Below, piece by piece: positions 35,430 through 45,463 of a stretch of 64,000 bases of DNA. The translations under genes were made by a program, and so were the position numbers. The stretch comes from Mermis nigrescens (Eukaryota; Nematoda; Enoplea; Mermithida; Mermithidae). The stretch is taken from positions 38,061,936 to 38,125,935 of the forward strand of contig JAVLUZ010000154.1 in assembly GCA_036768485.1 (NCBI GenBank), in the 5' to 3' direction. Positions within the stretch are counted from its first letter, which is position 1. Each line of letters opens with the position of its first letter. Under the pieces are notes generated by a model. The model was not told the origin of the DNA and searched no databases. It saw only the letters and a program-made list of their open reading frames with translations.

Positions 35430-35620
35430 GAATACTAGCAATAAAAAATTCTACGATGGAGCCAAAAAAATGAATGTACTTGAATTTCTTCATTAATACG
35501 GATGTAAAAGGAGGTGACTAGGGAAAATTTCCCTATATGCGTACAAGCCATAAGAATGTGCTAAACATTAGACTTCCTCTAAAAAAACAAAAATCGGAGT
35601 ATATTGTGCGGCGTGAGACA
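35430..35620 (+). repeat. Solo arm of element X
   Basis: Matches the left arm in order: ATACTAGCAATAAAAAATTC, GATGGAGCC, GGATGTAAAAGGAGG, AGACTTCCTCT, AATCGGAGTATATTGTGCGG. No opposite arm is nearby. Confidence 0.7.
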
Positions 35621-35981
35621 AATTAGGGTATAGTCAGGAAACGTTTTCAACTCTTTCGCAAAAGGTTATCGAACACACTTTCGTGTCCATCAAATAATCA
35701 ATGTATTATTTATTTTATGAAATCTTGACCTTCCGCAATGCTTTGGCGTAAAAAATAAAAGTGTTAATTTTACACCTATGTACATGGTCGATTTAGCAGT
35801 TTGCATGAAAAACCACAAAATTGTTTTTAAAATAATTTAAAATTTAACATAATTAATTACGCTCAATTAAGAAAACTAATTAATTGGAGAACTCCCGACT
35901 AATTAATTAAAGTCTTCATTAATTCATCTTTTTTTAATTAGTTTATTTATTTTTAAACAATTAAAGTCTTGAATACTCCTT

Positions 35982-36151
35982 TAGGCTGTTTCACATAAGT
36001 TTGGGCAGAAATTTTATGAATTTTTTCGAAAGTAAGCCGACGGATTACAATAATTATATATCAAATCAATGCTATAATCGCAATCAAGCGGCTTATTGCC
36101 AAAATAAATTTTTTTAAATTTATGGCTAAACTAGTGTGAAATAGACTATAG
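35982..36151 (+). mobile_element. Family E MITE
   Basis: Ends GGCTGTTTCACATAAGTTTG and (complement of the right end) CTATAGTCTATTTCACAC. About 170 bp, with the internal GATTACAATAATTATATATC and GCTATAATCGCAATC shared by the family. Confidence 0.75.
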
Positions 36152-36239
36152 TTGATTTTGATCCCACGCCCCAAGTGATCATCACTCTATTTCGTTTTCT
36201 AATGCAATCTCCTTCAATATTCTAATACCATCTCTTTTA

Positions 36240-36310
36240 CACTTTAAGGTAAGCCTGAACACATAATCAGGCACCTTAAAGTGTCCGGCCGGATAATTTA
36301 AGGTGCCCAG
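36240..36310. repeat. Family F fragment
   Basis: Contains CACCTTAAAGTGTCCGGCCG and TTTAAGGTGCCC, the subterminal words of the element at 20.8-21.8 kb. No complete end is visible. Confidence 0.6.
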
Positions 36311-36319
36311 TTGAGCGCG

Positions 36320-36820
36320 TCTTCAGCAAATATTGGTATGTGGGAGTCTGGATCTACAGAATCCGACTATAACCGAAATTTATAGACGCAAAGACATAAA
36401 TTGTTGGCGATTTTGCATATAAGACCCCAACTTTAGATATTGCTGCTAATGCACATGTAGTCTTCAAGTAAAAAGGAGTTAACCTAGTACTTTAATGAAT
36501 TTGTCATAACGTCCTGCTATAAGCCTAACTAAACTGGAAGTGTTATACAATAGGGAATCGCAAATTTTCTTTTATGTGATAAAGCTAATTGCAAGTAAAA
36601 AATGTATGCACATATTCCGCATAGGTAGTTTCCTTTTGCATAGCCAGCAACCGAAATCTAGTTGGATAAGAAGGTGAAATCGGAAAAAACGCTAAAAATG
36701 AATTTAGGTGGTCTGCCGGGTTCTAAAAGATAGGATTCTTAGGTATCGAAACCTTTTCTACTCACGTTTGGCATCGTTCATCATATATAAGTACTGTAAG
36801 TGAAGCGGTACTTACACTCT
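36320..36820. other. No feature recognised
   Basis: AT-rich spacer between family F and D sequences. Confidence 0.4.
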
Positions 36821-36824
36821 CATG

Positions 36825-37065
36825 GAAGTCATGCGCTGCTATTTTATATAACTTTTCCAGTTCTAGCTCGCTTTTGATGTTTGGACGCTGCTGTTTTAGC
36901 TTTTTGCGTTTTTAAGCAATAACTAATCGAGATAACGTTTCATCTCCACATTTGATAGCGCACTTTTTGGGTTATTGAGCACTGGTTCGGCTTGCGAAAG
37001 CAACCGAACACTGGTTAGTGGCGGGTCAGTGGAACTGCCCAGTTTTTAAACTTCCTAATAACATT
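36825..37065 (+). mobile_element. Family D element with terminal hairpins
   Basis: Landmarks are GCGCTGCTATTTTA, GTTCTAGCTCG, GATAACGTTTCATCTCC, a hairpin TTCGGCTTGCGAAAGCAACC (36986-37008) with a GAAA loop, then GGCGGGTCAGTGGAACTGCC. The same order is seen at 37600-37850 and 57955-58325; only the end is present at 39440-39512. Confidence 0.65.
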
Positions 37066-37147
37066 GAAGGTCTCTTGGAGATCCTTTTGGGTCTCTTCCT
37101 GAAGGGCCGCTTCGTTAAGGGGAGTTGGTGTAAGTGAGGCAGCACAT

Positions 37148-37590
37148 ATAGTCTGTCCACATGAATTTGTGCATAAATTTTAAAAGTTTATATTGACATC
37201 AAGTCGAGGGTTACGATAATTACATATCAGATCAATGCTAGAAATGCGATTTGTCGGCTTATTGTTAGCAAAGGTGGGCAGCATTAACAATCTGAAATGA
37301 TGCAAGATTTTTCAAAGGTCAAAAAATGGTCTTAAAAATGGTGGGATGGCGAAAAAGCAACAATTTTCAACGTTTCGTCTCGAGTAGTATCGATTAGCAT
37401 CAAAAAATTGCGTAAAAAACGGAAAATATTCTCAAAAATTGAATTCTGGGGGTATTTTGATTTATCGGGGCGGAAATAGTCGGCCTTTTGGGGGAATGCC
37501 TACCCTTCCCAAAACCCCTACGCCCACGTGTGATTGTTAGTGATGTTTTTAATTGAGTATGACCGAACTTATGTGAAACAGACTACACAG
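37148..37590 (+). mobile_element. Family E MITE split by a family A insertion
   Basis: Left half 37148-37268 (TATAGTCTGTCCACATG, GGTTACGATAATTACATATC) and right half 37533-37590 (GAACTTATGTGAAACAGACT). The break falls at ATTGTTAG, which is duplicated on both sides of the family A insert. Unbroken family members read straight through the corresponding point (CTTATTG...). Confidence 0.85.
37269..37532 (+). mobile_element. Family A MITE nested in family E, perfect TSD
   Basis: CAAAGGTGGGCAGCATT to ACGCCCACGTGTG. The flanking 8-mer ATTGTTAG is identical at 37261-37268 and 37533-37540. Confidence 0.95.
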
Positions 37591-37599
37591 CTCATCGAA

Positions 37600-37850
37600 C
37601 TCAAGCGCTGCTATTTTACATAGTTTTTCCCGTTCTAGCTCGTTCGCGATGTTTGTATGCTGATATTTTTGGCTTTTTGCACTTCTTCACGCTTTAATCT
37701 GCCGAGATGACGTTTGATTTCCGGAAAAGATAACGTTATTTTTTAGGTAATTGAGCATTGGTTCGGCTTGCAAAAGCAACCGAACACTGGCTAATGTCAG
37801 GTCTTCAGACTTGCTCGGATTTTGCACTTCTCATTTACAGTATACAGGCT
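37600..37850 (+). mobile_element. Family D element
   Basis: Same landmarks as 36825-37065, with the hairpin reading TTCGGCTTGCAAAAGCAACC and the second stem AGGTCTTCAGACTT. It ends just before the 17-N run. Confidence 0.65.
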
Positions 37851-37866
37851 CGTAAGTAGTTATACG

Positions 37867-37883
37867 NNNNNNNNNNNNNNNNN
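37867..37883. other. 17 unknown bases
   Basis: A short run of N; probably masked or unresolved bases. Confidence 1.
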
Positions 37884-38400
37884 CGAGATTGAATTAAATT
37901 TTGGTTCATAGAGGACTTTACCGCTTGATGAGATGGTTTCTCCAAGGTCCATTTCACCTAAGAAACAAAATGTTGCGACACTGGTCATAATTGAAAAACA
38001 ACAAAACGAAACAAAAGAACAGTGAAGGGCTCACTCTGACTATCTATTCGCTTTTGTGTCCGAGGAGCAAAGTAGTTACCTGAAATTGGCGGAATACTAA
38101 TATTTTATACGTTTAATTAAACAATACAATAATTACTAAAGGAGGAATAAAATACACATATAATAAGTCGGTTGAGATATTGCTACTTTTAGAAAAGGAG
38201 TTATGTAGAAAAAATCAGTTAGGGAATATAGAAAGAAAGGAAGATAAAAGATGGAAATCCTTTCAAATAGTAGGTTTCATTGCAGAAACTGCGTTTCCAG
38301 AATTGTATAACTGTCAGCCTAGTGATAGTTCGGCACGTCGATACCTCTTTTATTTCATAATTTAAAAATGAGTGAATTAAAAGTTTTACGAGTAAATCAC
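37884..38400. other. No feature recognised
   Basis: AT-rich. Overlapping frames at 38.18-38.42 kb on both strands have no domain. Confidence 0.4.
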
Positions 38401-38417
38401 TTCCTAACATTTGGCAC

Positions 38418-38667
38418 CACACCTAGACGTGGTGTTTGGGGGTATGCACCCCCAGACACCAAAATACCTCCCCAGAAATCAAACTACCCCTCCCAGAATT
38501 CGATTTTTAAATTTTTTTTGTTTTCTACGCAATTTTTTGATGCTAATAGATAGTGCTCGTTGAGAAACGCTGAAAATGGTGTTTTTTAACCATACCACCA
38601 TTTTTGAGGTTATTTTTTACCTTTGAAAAATCTTGCACCCCCAGAATTTTGGTGCTGCTCACGTATG
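38418..38667 (-). mobile_element. Family A MITE, perfect TSD
   Basis: Reverse orientation, CACACCTAGACGTGG to GCTGCTCACGTATG, exactly 250 bp. TTTGGCAC is repeated at 38410-38417 and 38668-38675. Confidence 0.95.
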
Positions 38668-39014
38668 TTTGGCACCCTCGTTAAACGAGAGCCTTTGAAT
38701 AATTTTGATCTGACTGTTCAGCGAAACTTACATTGTATTAATCGAGCAACTCTTATAAAGACTTCAATTTTAAGTGATTACCGGGATTGAGTGTCGTTTG
38801 CACGGGCAGCAGCCAAATTTAGGGTGGTCCGATGGGGCAGGAATTATTAAAAATGGCACCGAAAATTCAATGCTTGGGGTCTATAAATGCCGCGGATGCA
38901 GACCGCTAAACACCTCACGCCGATGTGTTGTGACCGCTAATTATTTTTCGAAATTTCAATGATTATTGGGAAAAATTAGTGTCAGCAGTTTTTTTGAGGT
39001 AAGAGTCAAAGCAA

Positions 39015-39165
39015 AGATTGCGTCTCAACAGCCCTACCATTCCCAACAGCCTCACCAATAATCACAACAGCCCCGTCCCAACAGCCCCACTAATAATCCC
39101 GACAGCCCCACCCATACAACAGTCCCCCCAATCCAAACAGCCCCACCGTCCCAACTGCCCTGTAA
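39015..39165 (+). repeat. CCCAACAGCCCCACC-type minisatellite
   Basis: Irregular units built from AACAGCCCCACC/AATAATCCC. The same type continues at 39515-39620. The sequence between (39170-39510) ends in family D sequence and appears to be an insertion. Confidence 0.75.
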
Positions 39166-39439
39166 CAATGGCTAGTTGCACGACCTGAACTCCAGTTCAA
39201 ACGCCTATGACACGGACCTTATTCACCATCAGTCACTATGCCAATGACGAGCATCAATGGGCATCACTGTATGCCAATAGGCTGAGCCATTTATTTGCGT
39301 TCCCTTGGCTTCGGCTAATCGATGCTGCAGCGTCTTATTGACGGCGCTGCAGTCGATTAATCGATATTTGCCGTTTAAATCTTTGGTTTTGCGTTCCAAG
39401 TGGTGATAAAACTCACTCGGATTTAATTTTTGTTTGAGA

Positions 39440-39512
39440 ACTATTAAAGCTTGCAAAAGCAACCGTACACTGATCAGTGGCGGGCATTCGGGCCTGCCCA
39501 GTTTGCAGACTT
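39440..39512 (+). repeat. Family D end fragment in the minisatellite
   Basis: AAGCTTGCAAAAGCAACCG, then GGCGGGCATTCGGGCCTGCC and CAGTTTGCAGACTT match the right end of family D. The upstream 39230-39430 has paired blocks GATGCTGCAGCGTC/GGCGCTGCAGTCGATT that could form a stem. Confidence 0.6.
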
Positions 39513-39514
39513 AC

Positions 39515-39620
39515 AGCCCCACCAATAATCCTTACAGCCCCACCACTTCCAAGAGCCCCATCAATCCCGACAGTTCCATCGTTTCAATAGTCACACCGTT
39601 CCAACAGTCGGACGGTCCTA
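39515..39620 (+). repeat. Minisatellite, second block
   Basis: AGCCCCACCAATAATCC-type units, continuing the block at 39.0-39.2 kb. Confidence 0.7.
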
Positions 39621-39639
39621 AGCACACACGGCCTATGGG

Positions 39640-40050
39640 GAGCGGGATGTTTGGGGTTGAACTTTCCAGCGAGAATATGTTAAAGCCCCTCAAATTGAAT
39701 GCTGCTTTTATTACATTTTTTGGTTACTTTACCCTACCAGACCCCCAAAATTTGGTCGCTTCCAATGCATGTTCTCGACTGTCCCACTGAGCAACCAAAG
39801 ATACACTAAACGATCGTTCTGGAGAAGGAGTTTTGAGTCAAAAATGATCTCAAGAATGGGTTTAAATGTAAAATACCGTAGAAACTACGCTAAACCATAG
39901 TTTCTGGCTTAAATTGTATGCATTTGCTGTAATTTATTATCTAATTGGACACTTTAAAACTTTGGGATGCAGAACCGCAGCGCAATTCACTTCCGCCGCA
40001 TAGTACAGAACCGCGCATAGTCCGTAATTGCTACATATGTTGTATACCTT
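39640..40050. other. No feature recognised
   Basis: AT-rich, with no gene or terminus. Confidence 0.4.
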
Positions 40051-40054
40051 AGCG

Positions 40055-40279
40055 CAGGCCCGTATTCAGGATTTGCTTAAATGAGAGAGGGAGGTGGATC
40101 ATAAATAGGCGTGGGGGAGGTTTGGGGGTATGAATCCCCGAGGAATTCGATTTTTGTTTTTTTTTGCAATTATTTGATGCTAACGGATAGTGCTCGATGA
40201 GAAACGCTGAAAAATGGTGTTTTTTCCGCCATAGCACCAGTTTTAAGACCATTCTTTGACCTTTGAGAAATCTTGTATT
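40055..40279 (-). mobile_element. hAT-like terminus followed by truncated family A MITE
   Basis: CAGGCCCGTATTCAGGATTT at 40055 is the same terminus as that of the 790-bp element at 53270. From ~40101 a reverse family A copy follows (AATAGGCGTGGGGGAGG, AACGGATAGTGCTCGATGAG, GACCTTTGAGAAATCTTG). It lacks its outer right end. Confidence 0.65.
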
Positions 40280-40299
40280 CCTCTATGTTTTAAATGATA

Positions 40300-40490
40300 T
40301 CCGTATGTTTTAAGGCGCATTTCTTGTATCATAGCGATTGCAGCGATTGGTGAGACTGCGACGGTGGGACTTTGAGGACGTTGGGGCTGTTGGGACTGGT
40401 GGGCTGTTAGGATTATCATTGGGGCTGTTAGGACGATGGGTTCGTTGGGAAGGCGGGGTTGTTGGGACTGGTGGGGGTGTTGAGACATCA
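40300..40490 (-). repeat. Minisatellite, opposite orientation
   Basis: GGGGCTGTTRGGA/GTTGGGACTGGTGGG units, the complement of the 39.0-39.6 kb minisatellite. The open frame on the minus strand is only the repeat (SQQPQRPQS-like). Confidence 0.75.
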
Positions 40491-40499
40491 CCAAAACTA

Positions 40500-40825
40500 C
40501 AGTCATTACTTTTTTAAAAATACGTCAAATCAGGTATTCACGGAGTAGTTTTGTCCGAAAAATATTAATTTCATACATATGATCGTGCTTTTATTGAATG
40601 ATTATTTTTTGGCTTTTCCTCATGAAAGTAAATTTAAACAAGGTAATTTGTTAATTATAATTTCATTTTATTTCATGCACTTTAGTTTGTAGTTATTTCA
40701 AAATAATGCTAAGTCATTTCATTACCGTTTGAATCTTTTTTCAGCTGAAGCAATGCTAGACAGGAACGCATTTTCTGCCACAGTAATTTTTAGTCGCAGA
40801 GTGGACAAAAAGTGGAGCATGCCAG
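40500..40825. other. No feature recognised
   Basis: AT-rich spacer. Confidence 0.4.
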
Positions 40826-40830
40826 CATAA

Positions 40831-40975
40831 CGTGTACAGCATGGAAATTCTAGAGGGAGTCAGCCCCGATGAAAGTGTCTTTTTTCGACGTTTTCAGACA
40901 GTGCTCGTTTTACTAAAACATAAAAAATTCCAAATAATATGAGAAAAATTGAGTAAACTGAACAAATTAAAGTCA
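40831..40975 (-). repeat. Family B fragment
   Basis: CGTGTACAGCATGGAAATTC and TAGAGGGAGTCAGCCCCGAT are the complement of the family B tail at 31.2 kb. The middle is deleted and the TACTCAATTTT-side block follows in complement. Confidence 0.6.
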
Positions 40976-41308
40976 AAAAAATTAGAATATAATGCTGAAT
41001 AACGCAAATCTTTCAATCTTGAGCCAAAATTTATCTAAAAGCTCTTCAAGCAGCACGCCTCTTACGATTTTTTTCCGAAAAATGAACAAATCTCAACAAC
41101 ACGTATGCGTGCGTGGCTGATTAGTTCTTTCAATCATCTTCTTACTATTCACGGCGCCAAACGCTTTCGGGATGGAATGTAAGTCGCGATTCGATTTGCT
41201 TTCTCTTAAAAACTTGTTTATTGATTTGCAGGCGCATATCCAGTCGTCATTTTTGCACGCCGGAGCTACAATACATACAAAGAAAGTTTAAGAATATTAT
41301 TTCCATAC

Positions 41309-41350
41309 ATGGGCGTGGAGAGGCTGGGGTTTGCACCCTTCTTTAATTCA
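41309..41350 (-). repeat. Family A end fragment
   Basis: CATACATGGGCGTGGAGAGG then GGTTTGCACCC, matching the GCCCA-end of family A only. Confidence 0.5.
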
Positions 41351-41511
41351 ACGGTTCCCCAAAAAATCGATAATAAAGAAATAAACAATTAAAAATGAAA
41401 GTTGACTCCCTAGTAGCTATGCTATGGACATCGAATAATATCACTTACGAATGTTTAGATAATACGGAAATTCGTTCGAGGAAAATTACAATTTCCTTGA
41501 GAACATGCATG

Positions 41512-41915
41512 ATCATGGGAAGGGGGTTTAGGAGGGTTTCATCCCGCAGAAAATCTTCCAACCCCCAATTTTTTCACCCTGCCCTGAATTCGCAATTTTT
41601 CAAAGTTTCCAAGATGTTCCTGAAAATTCGCAGAAAATGTGTTCTTTAAGTGTTTTGAGCTATCTATTTGCTCGAAAGTATCAAATGTTCGGAGCTCCCA
41701 CCATGTACTCGTGTTTAAATTATATTTTGTTAAATTTATTCGACTTTTTTTAATTTTTTCTTCATTTTTTATGTTTATATGCTTTAGAAAGATAGAGCAA
41801 CGTTAGAAACGCCAAAAACGATGGTTTTGACGCGAACCCTCGATTTTTAGGCTCAAAACGGCACTTTAAAATTTCAGCCCTCCTCAGCATTCTCATGCTG
41901 TGCATGTCTGCTTTA
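41512..41915 (+). repeat. Family B repeat
   Basis: Head CATGGGAAGGGGGTTTAGG, core GTGTTCTTTAAGTGTTTTGA and TTGACGCGAACCCTCG, tail CATTCTCATGCTGTGCATG. Order is as in 30810-31198. Confidence 0.6.
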
Positions 41916-42324
41916 AACCCCATAAATTACCATAGAATACCTTTAATCACTTGAACAATTATAGCAAATTTTGAAAGAATCTATTTTTCAATATTAGTTC
42001 AATATATTAATATTTATCATTAAGTAGTACATCTTAGAGACATTAATTTACTCTAAGTAAGTATTTTTTGTACTGTTTTGTTCAGGTGCTCAAAAAGCTT
42101 TTATTTTGCTAAAAAGTTTATTTTCATCACCCTTGTCTCTCCTGAGACTAACCACTGAGATTTTCGCTGTCGATTTGTTTTTAGGTCATGCTTTTTGCCT
42201 TTTTGAGAAGCTGCAGAGAATGACCTCTATCAGCGCAAACATTTTACCACTTACATGTGTTGAACGATTTTTTTACTGATTCCTCAGCCATACGGTTTAA
42301 AATTTTTTATCTAGTGATGAATAA

Positions 42325-42460
42325 AATAATTAAGATTAACAAAATAAAAATAATAAAATAAGAAATAATAAAATTATTAATTAAAAAATAAAAATAATAA
42401 AATAAGAAATAATTAAAATTATTAATTAAAAAATAAAAATAATAAAATAAAATGACGAAA
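42325..42460. repeat. A/T-only minisatellite of ~57 bp
   Basis: AATAAAATAAGAAATAAT and AAATTATTAATTAAAAAATA alternate for about 2.3 units. Confidence 0.8.
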
Positions 42461-42692
42461 TAAATGAATTATGGATGGTACAAAATTTACCGAACTGCAG
42501 AGCTGCTTTCGTCAGATTTCCGTATAAAGGATCGGCGATTTGGGATGACAATAAATAGTAATCGAACATAATACCAAAGCGAGCTCCAAAACCGATAAGC
42601 TTGCATCCTAAAAGTTTCGTTCGACACAATTCAGACTTTGGTGGGCGATTGGAATTTTCATCACTTTTATTTTCACAGCATCTTTACGATAA

Positions 42693-42865
42693 TATATGGG
42701 CAGCATCAAATTTCAGGTTCAGAAAAAATTCGAGGGTAATCAAAACATGCACAAAAACTGATAGTAGGGATTAAAAACTCCATTTTTCGACGTTTCTGAT
42801 AAAGCACTGATTATAGGCATCAAAAAATCAAAAAAGCGAAAAATCTGAAAAATTATTCTGAATGG
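42693..42865 (+). repeat. Family A MITE, strongly diverged
   Basis: TATATGGGCAGCATCAAATT, CCATTTTTCGACGTTTCTGA and GGCATCAAAAAATC follow the family A order. The distal end is lost. Confidence 0.6.
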
Positions 42866-42894
42866 AGACTCAATCAAATTGTAAGGGAAAATGG

Positions 42895-43110
42895 GCGAAG
42901 ATCAGGCATGGACAAGGGGGATTTAGACCAAAGTGAGCCGAAAAAAGGACCACAAGTGCATGAAAATGGAACATTTTCTTTGAAATGTTTGAAATCGACT
43001 AGAAACATGTGTGAAAACGTAGTTTTAATGCAATTTTAGCTTGTATGCCAGCTTTTAATGTTATATTAGCCGAAATCCTGAATTTTTGACCCCTACCCTA
43101 GACCGCATGA
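42895..43110 (+). repeat. Family C repeat
   Basis: Head GGACAAGGGGGATTTAGACC, core GAAAACGTAGTTTTAATGCA, tail TTTGACCCCTACCC, as in 22795-23045. Confidence 0.45.
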
Positions 43111-43129
43111 CTCTCTGAACCACGATATC

Positions 43130-43700
43130 AGCCCTGCTGTGCTAGAGATCTGACAATTACTAGGTTTAACGCTCCGTTTGCCATCATGTTTTTGCAGTCG
43201 AAGTGCACCATCCTGGCATAAACTCCTAGTGCATATTAAGCTATGCATTCTTAACATTCTCTGACAGCTATTACTTACATTTTGTGCAATTTTTTATGTT
43301 CTTTCTGAATATATATGCTATTTTCTGTGAAAATCAGTTTTGAGAGAGGCATAATTAAAAAACTATCACAATGCATAAGAATAGGCATGTGTTGGACATT
43401 ACGCAAAAACAAGAAAAAGTGTGTTTCTGCTGAGTTAAACACATCCAGGGAATGCATTTAAAGAGCTGGAAAGGAATAAATCACTAAATTTCCTTATAAG
43501 AACCCCATTTTCCTATCTTGAGTTTTGTGATATCACTGTGAATAGGCGAAAAAATGCCCATTTCTTACTACTCTATAATTCTTCTTTGAGCTAAACCATT
43601 AAAAACGATGTAACTGAAGCCAAAACGAGGCTAGACAAAGTTTTTGACGCATGGATAAGGTAGAACAGAAAAAAATGCCACGAAAGTGATTCATTATGCC
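43130..43700 (+). repeat. Direct duplication, left unit
   Basis: Aligns with 46080-46630 over ~550 bp at moderate identity. Shared landmarks are TTGCAGTCGAAG / CCGCAGTCGAAG, TGTTAGTTTTCACG-like, ATGCATA-AATAGGC, AAGGAATA, and AGAACAGAAAAAAATGCC/AGATCAGAAAAATGCC. The counterpart of the short frame at 46129 is broken by an early stop here. Confidence 0.6.
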
Positions 43701-43709
43701 TCCGGCATA

Positions 43710-44780
43710 GGACACGGTAAACGGAGGGTTAAGGGGTTAAGGGTCTATAATCATCCATCAGAGGAGAAAAACTGATAAGTTTTCTGGAAAACATTAGGCA
43801 AGTTAAAGGCGAAAAATTTATGCAAACGAAAAATTCACGCAAAAAGTTTCGAAATTATCAGAAACTGCGGATTAAAGTGGTTTTATGGTATTTTAGAATT
43901 TATATCAGTCTTGGAGGAATATTTTAAATAAAAACTCGCTAAACCCCTCTCACCAGATTGGCGAGGCTACGAGTCATGAAGATAAGCTGGGGCATTATGA
44001 CACAAATAAATAGGTCAAAGCTAATTTAATTCTAAATTTATTTATGCGACCGCTTCAAATGATGATTTCATCAATTATTTGTTCTGATAAGCTTCCTAAA
44101 GTCGGAAATCTAGTAATTTCTTGTTGATCAAATTTCTCAGCTATTGTCAAGAATTAATTAGCGCTAGGTTTTTGCACAAATCTTTCAAATTTAGAGCGCT
44201 TTTACGCGAAAAAATTTCCAAGAACGCAGGCTCTTGTGGAAAAAATATTTTCCAAAACAATTCTAAATAAAGACAGCTAAGCAAAACGGCACAGAACGGT
44301 ATTTCTCGGACCGATGTCGGAAAACGTCCATCAAATTCGTTAATTTTCTACTAACAATTGCGTTCCTGACGGGTTTATACGTGCTATGTAGGGACTCACC
44401 CCTCAAGAATGGCTATAAAAAAACCTCAAAAAATATGTCTGCTGTTTTGGACAACGTTTCGACTCAGAGTAGATACCTACTTACCTACTTTGTTTGACCT
44501 GCGTTGACTACATTTTGTTCAATGCTATTGCATTTTTTGAACATTTTCCAATGTTTTTACATTCTGGCAAGGATGAGCGTAGCAAGAAATATCGAAAAAT
44601 GGTGTTTTTCCTCACGTTTTTTAACCCAAATTTTTAGCCAGAAAACGCAAGTAAGGAAAAAATCTTGGTGTTGCTAACCTCAGAATTTCCACGTACTTTA
44701 TGTACATCCATATTCATGTACGTACATATGTACATACATACATACATATGTGTGGCACAGAGGTTAATTTGTGCAAAAAG
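43710..44780. other. Presumed downstream sequence of the minus-strand secreted-protein gene
   Basis: On the - strand this would be intron 1. I could not identify exon 2. A TACA/CATA microsatellite occurs at ~44.70-44.75 kb. Confidence 0.35.
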
Positions 44781-44791
44781 TTATAGCTTAC

Positions 44792-44984
44792 TGAAGGGTA
44801 TGAAGCTGCTACCATTGCATTCCAGCACGACCATTCCGTTTTCGACTTTCTTTTCTTCAAAAGCATGATCACATTTATCCTTGATTTTGGTTGCACCTGT
44901 GGAAGGATTTTCATCGCCGAGCCCGAAAACGCCTTTTGATAAAGACAGCAAGACCAGTGCGAAAATTTTCAATAGTCTATTCAT
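44792..44984 (-). CDS. First coding exon of a small secreted protein
   Basis: From the ATG at 44984 the frame reads MNRLLKIFALVLLSLSKGVF, then GLGDENPSTGATKIKDKCDH, then AFEEKKVENGMVVLECNGSS and FIPFS. The first ~20 residues form a signal peptide (basic MNR, then a leucine-rich core, with cleavage plausible near VFG). The mature part is acidic with two cysteines (DKCD and ECNG), which suggests an extracellular disulfide-linked protein. The exon ends at a GTAAGC donor (44791-44786) in phase 1. A TATA box lies ~100 nt upstream of the ATG. An earlier in-frame ATG at 45026 would lack a proper signal peptide start, so I chose 44984. A decayed paralogue at 14494-14685 shares both coding and promoter sequence. 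I do not recognise the family. Confidence 0.65.
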
Positions 44985-45082
44985 CACCGAGCAGAAGTTT
45001 AAGTATAAATCAAAGACAAGTGGCACACACTAGTAATCAAGATTTTTCTTTGAATTAACCAGATGAGTGCCAGGCTGGTCGT

Positions 45083-45090
45083 TTTTATAA
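45083..45090 (-). promoter_or_regulatory. TATA box of the secreted-protein gene
   Basis: TTATAAAA on the minus strand, followed by ACGACCAG, ~100 nt before the ATG. The same ACGACCAG context occurs at 14378-14385 beside the paralogue, where the box reads CATAAAAC. Conservation of the region in both loci supports a core promoter. Confidence 0.55.
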
Positions 45091-45463
45091 TAAAAATTTT
45101 ATTATATCTATTGCTTTATGCTAATTTTGCTCGATCTAGACATGTAAATGATTAGTGAAAGTGTGAGCGATAGAAAATCTTTTAAAACTTTGTTCGATGG
45201 AAAAGATGTCGTATTACTGTATGAATAGATTGCTCTTACCCACAGCCCGTGAATCTATGAAGCGCTTTTTGTTTGACAAGTGCCGCTTACACTCATTTCT
45301 CTTGACTTTATGTGTTTGCTTTGCCATCTCGTCAATATATGTATGTGGTGTTAAAAAAGATAAGAAAAGGTAAGAGGTTCCTCGAATTGCAGTCTCTAAA
45401 TCGCTCAAGTTACATAGGCATATATGTATATCTTAAATCTGACTCTACATATTTCGCCCTATA

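Noticed and set aside
36986..37050. Hammerhead-type ribozyme in the family D hairpins
   Set aside because: The stems are there, but the CTGATGA and GAAAC core words of a hammerhead are not in the right arrangement.
39434..39790. 118-aa Ser/Pro/Thr-rich protein
   Set aside because: The Pro-Thr-Ser part is the CCCAACAGCCCCACC minisatellite; no signal peptide or domain follows.
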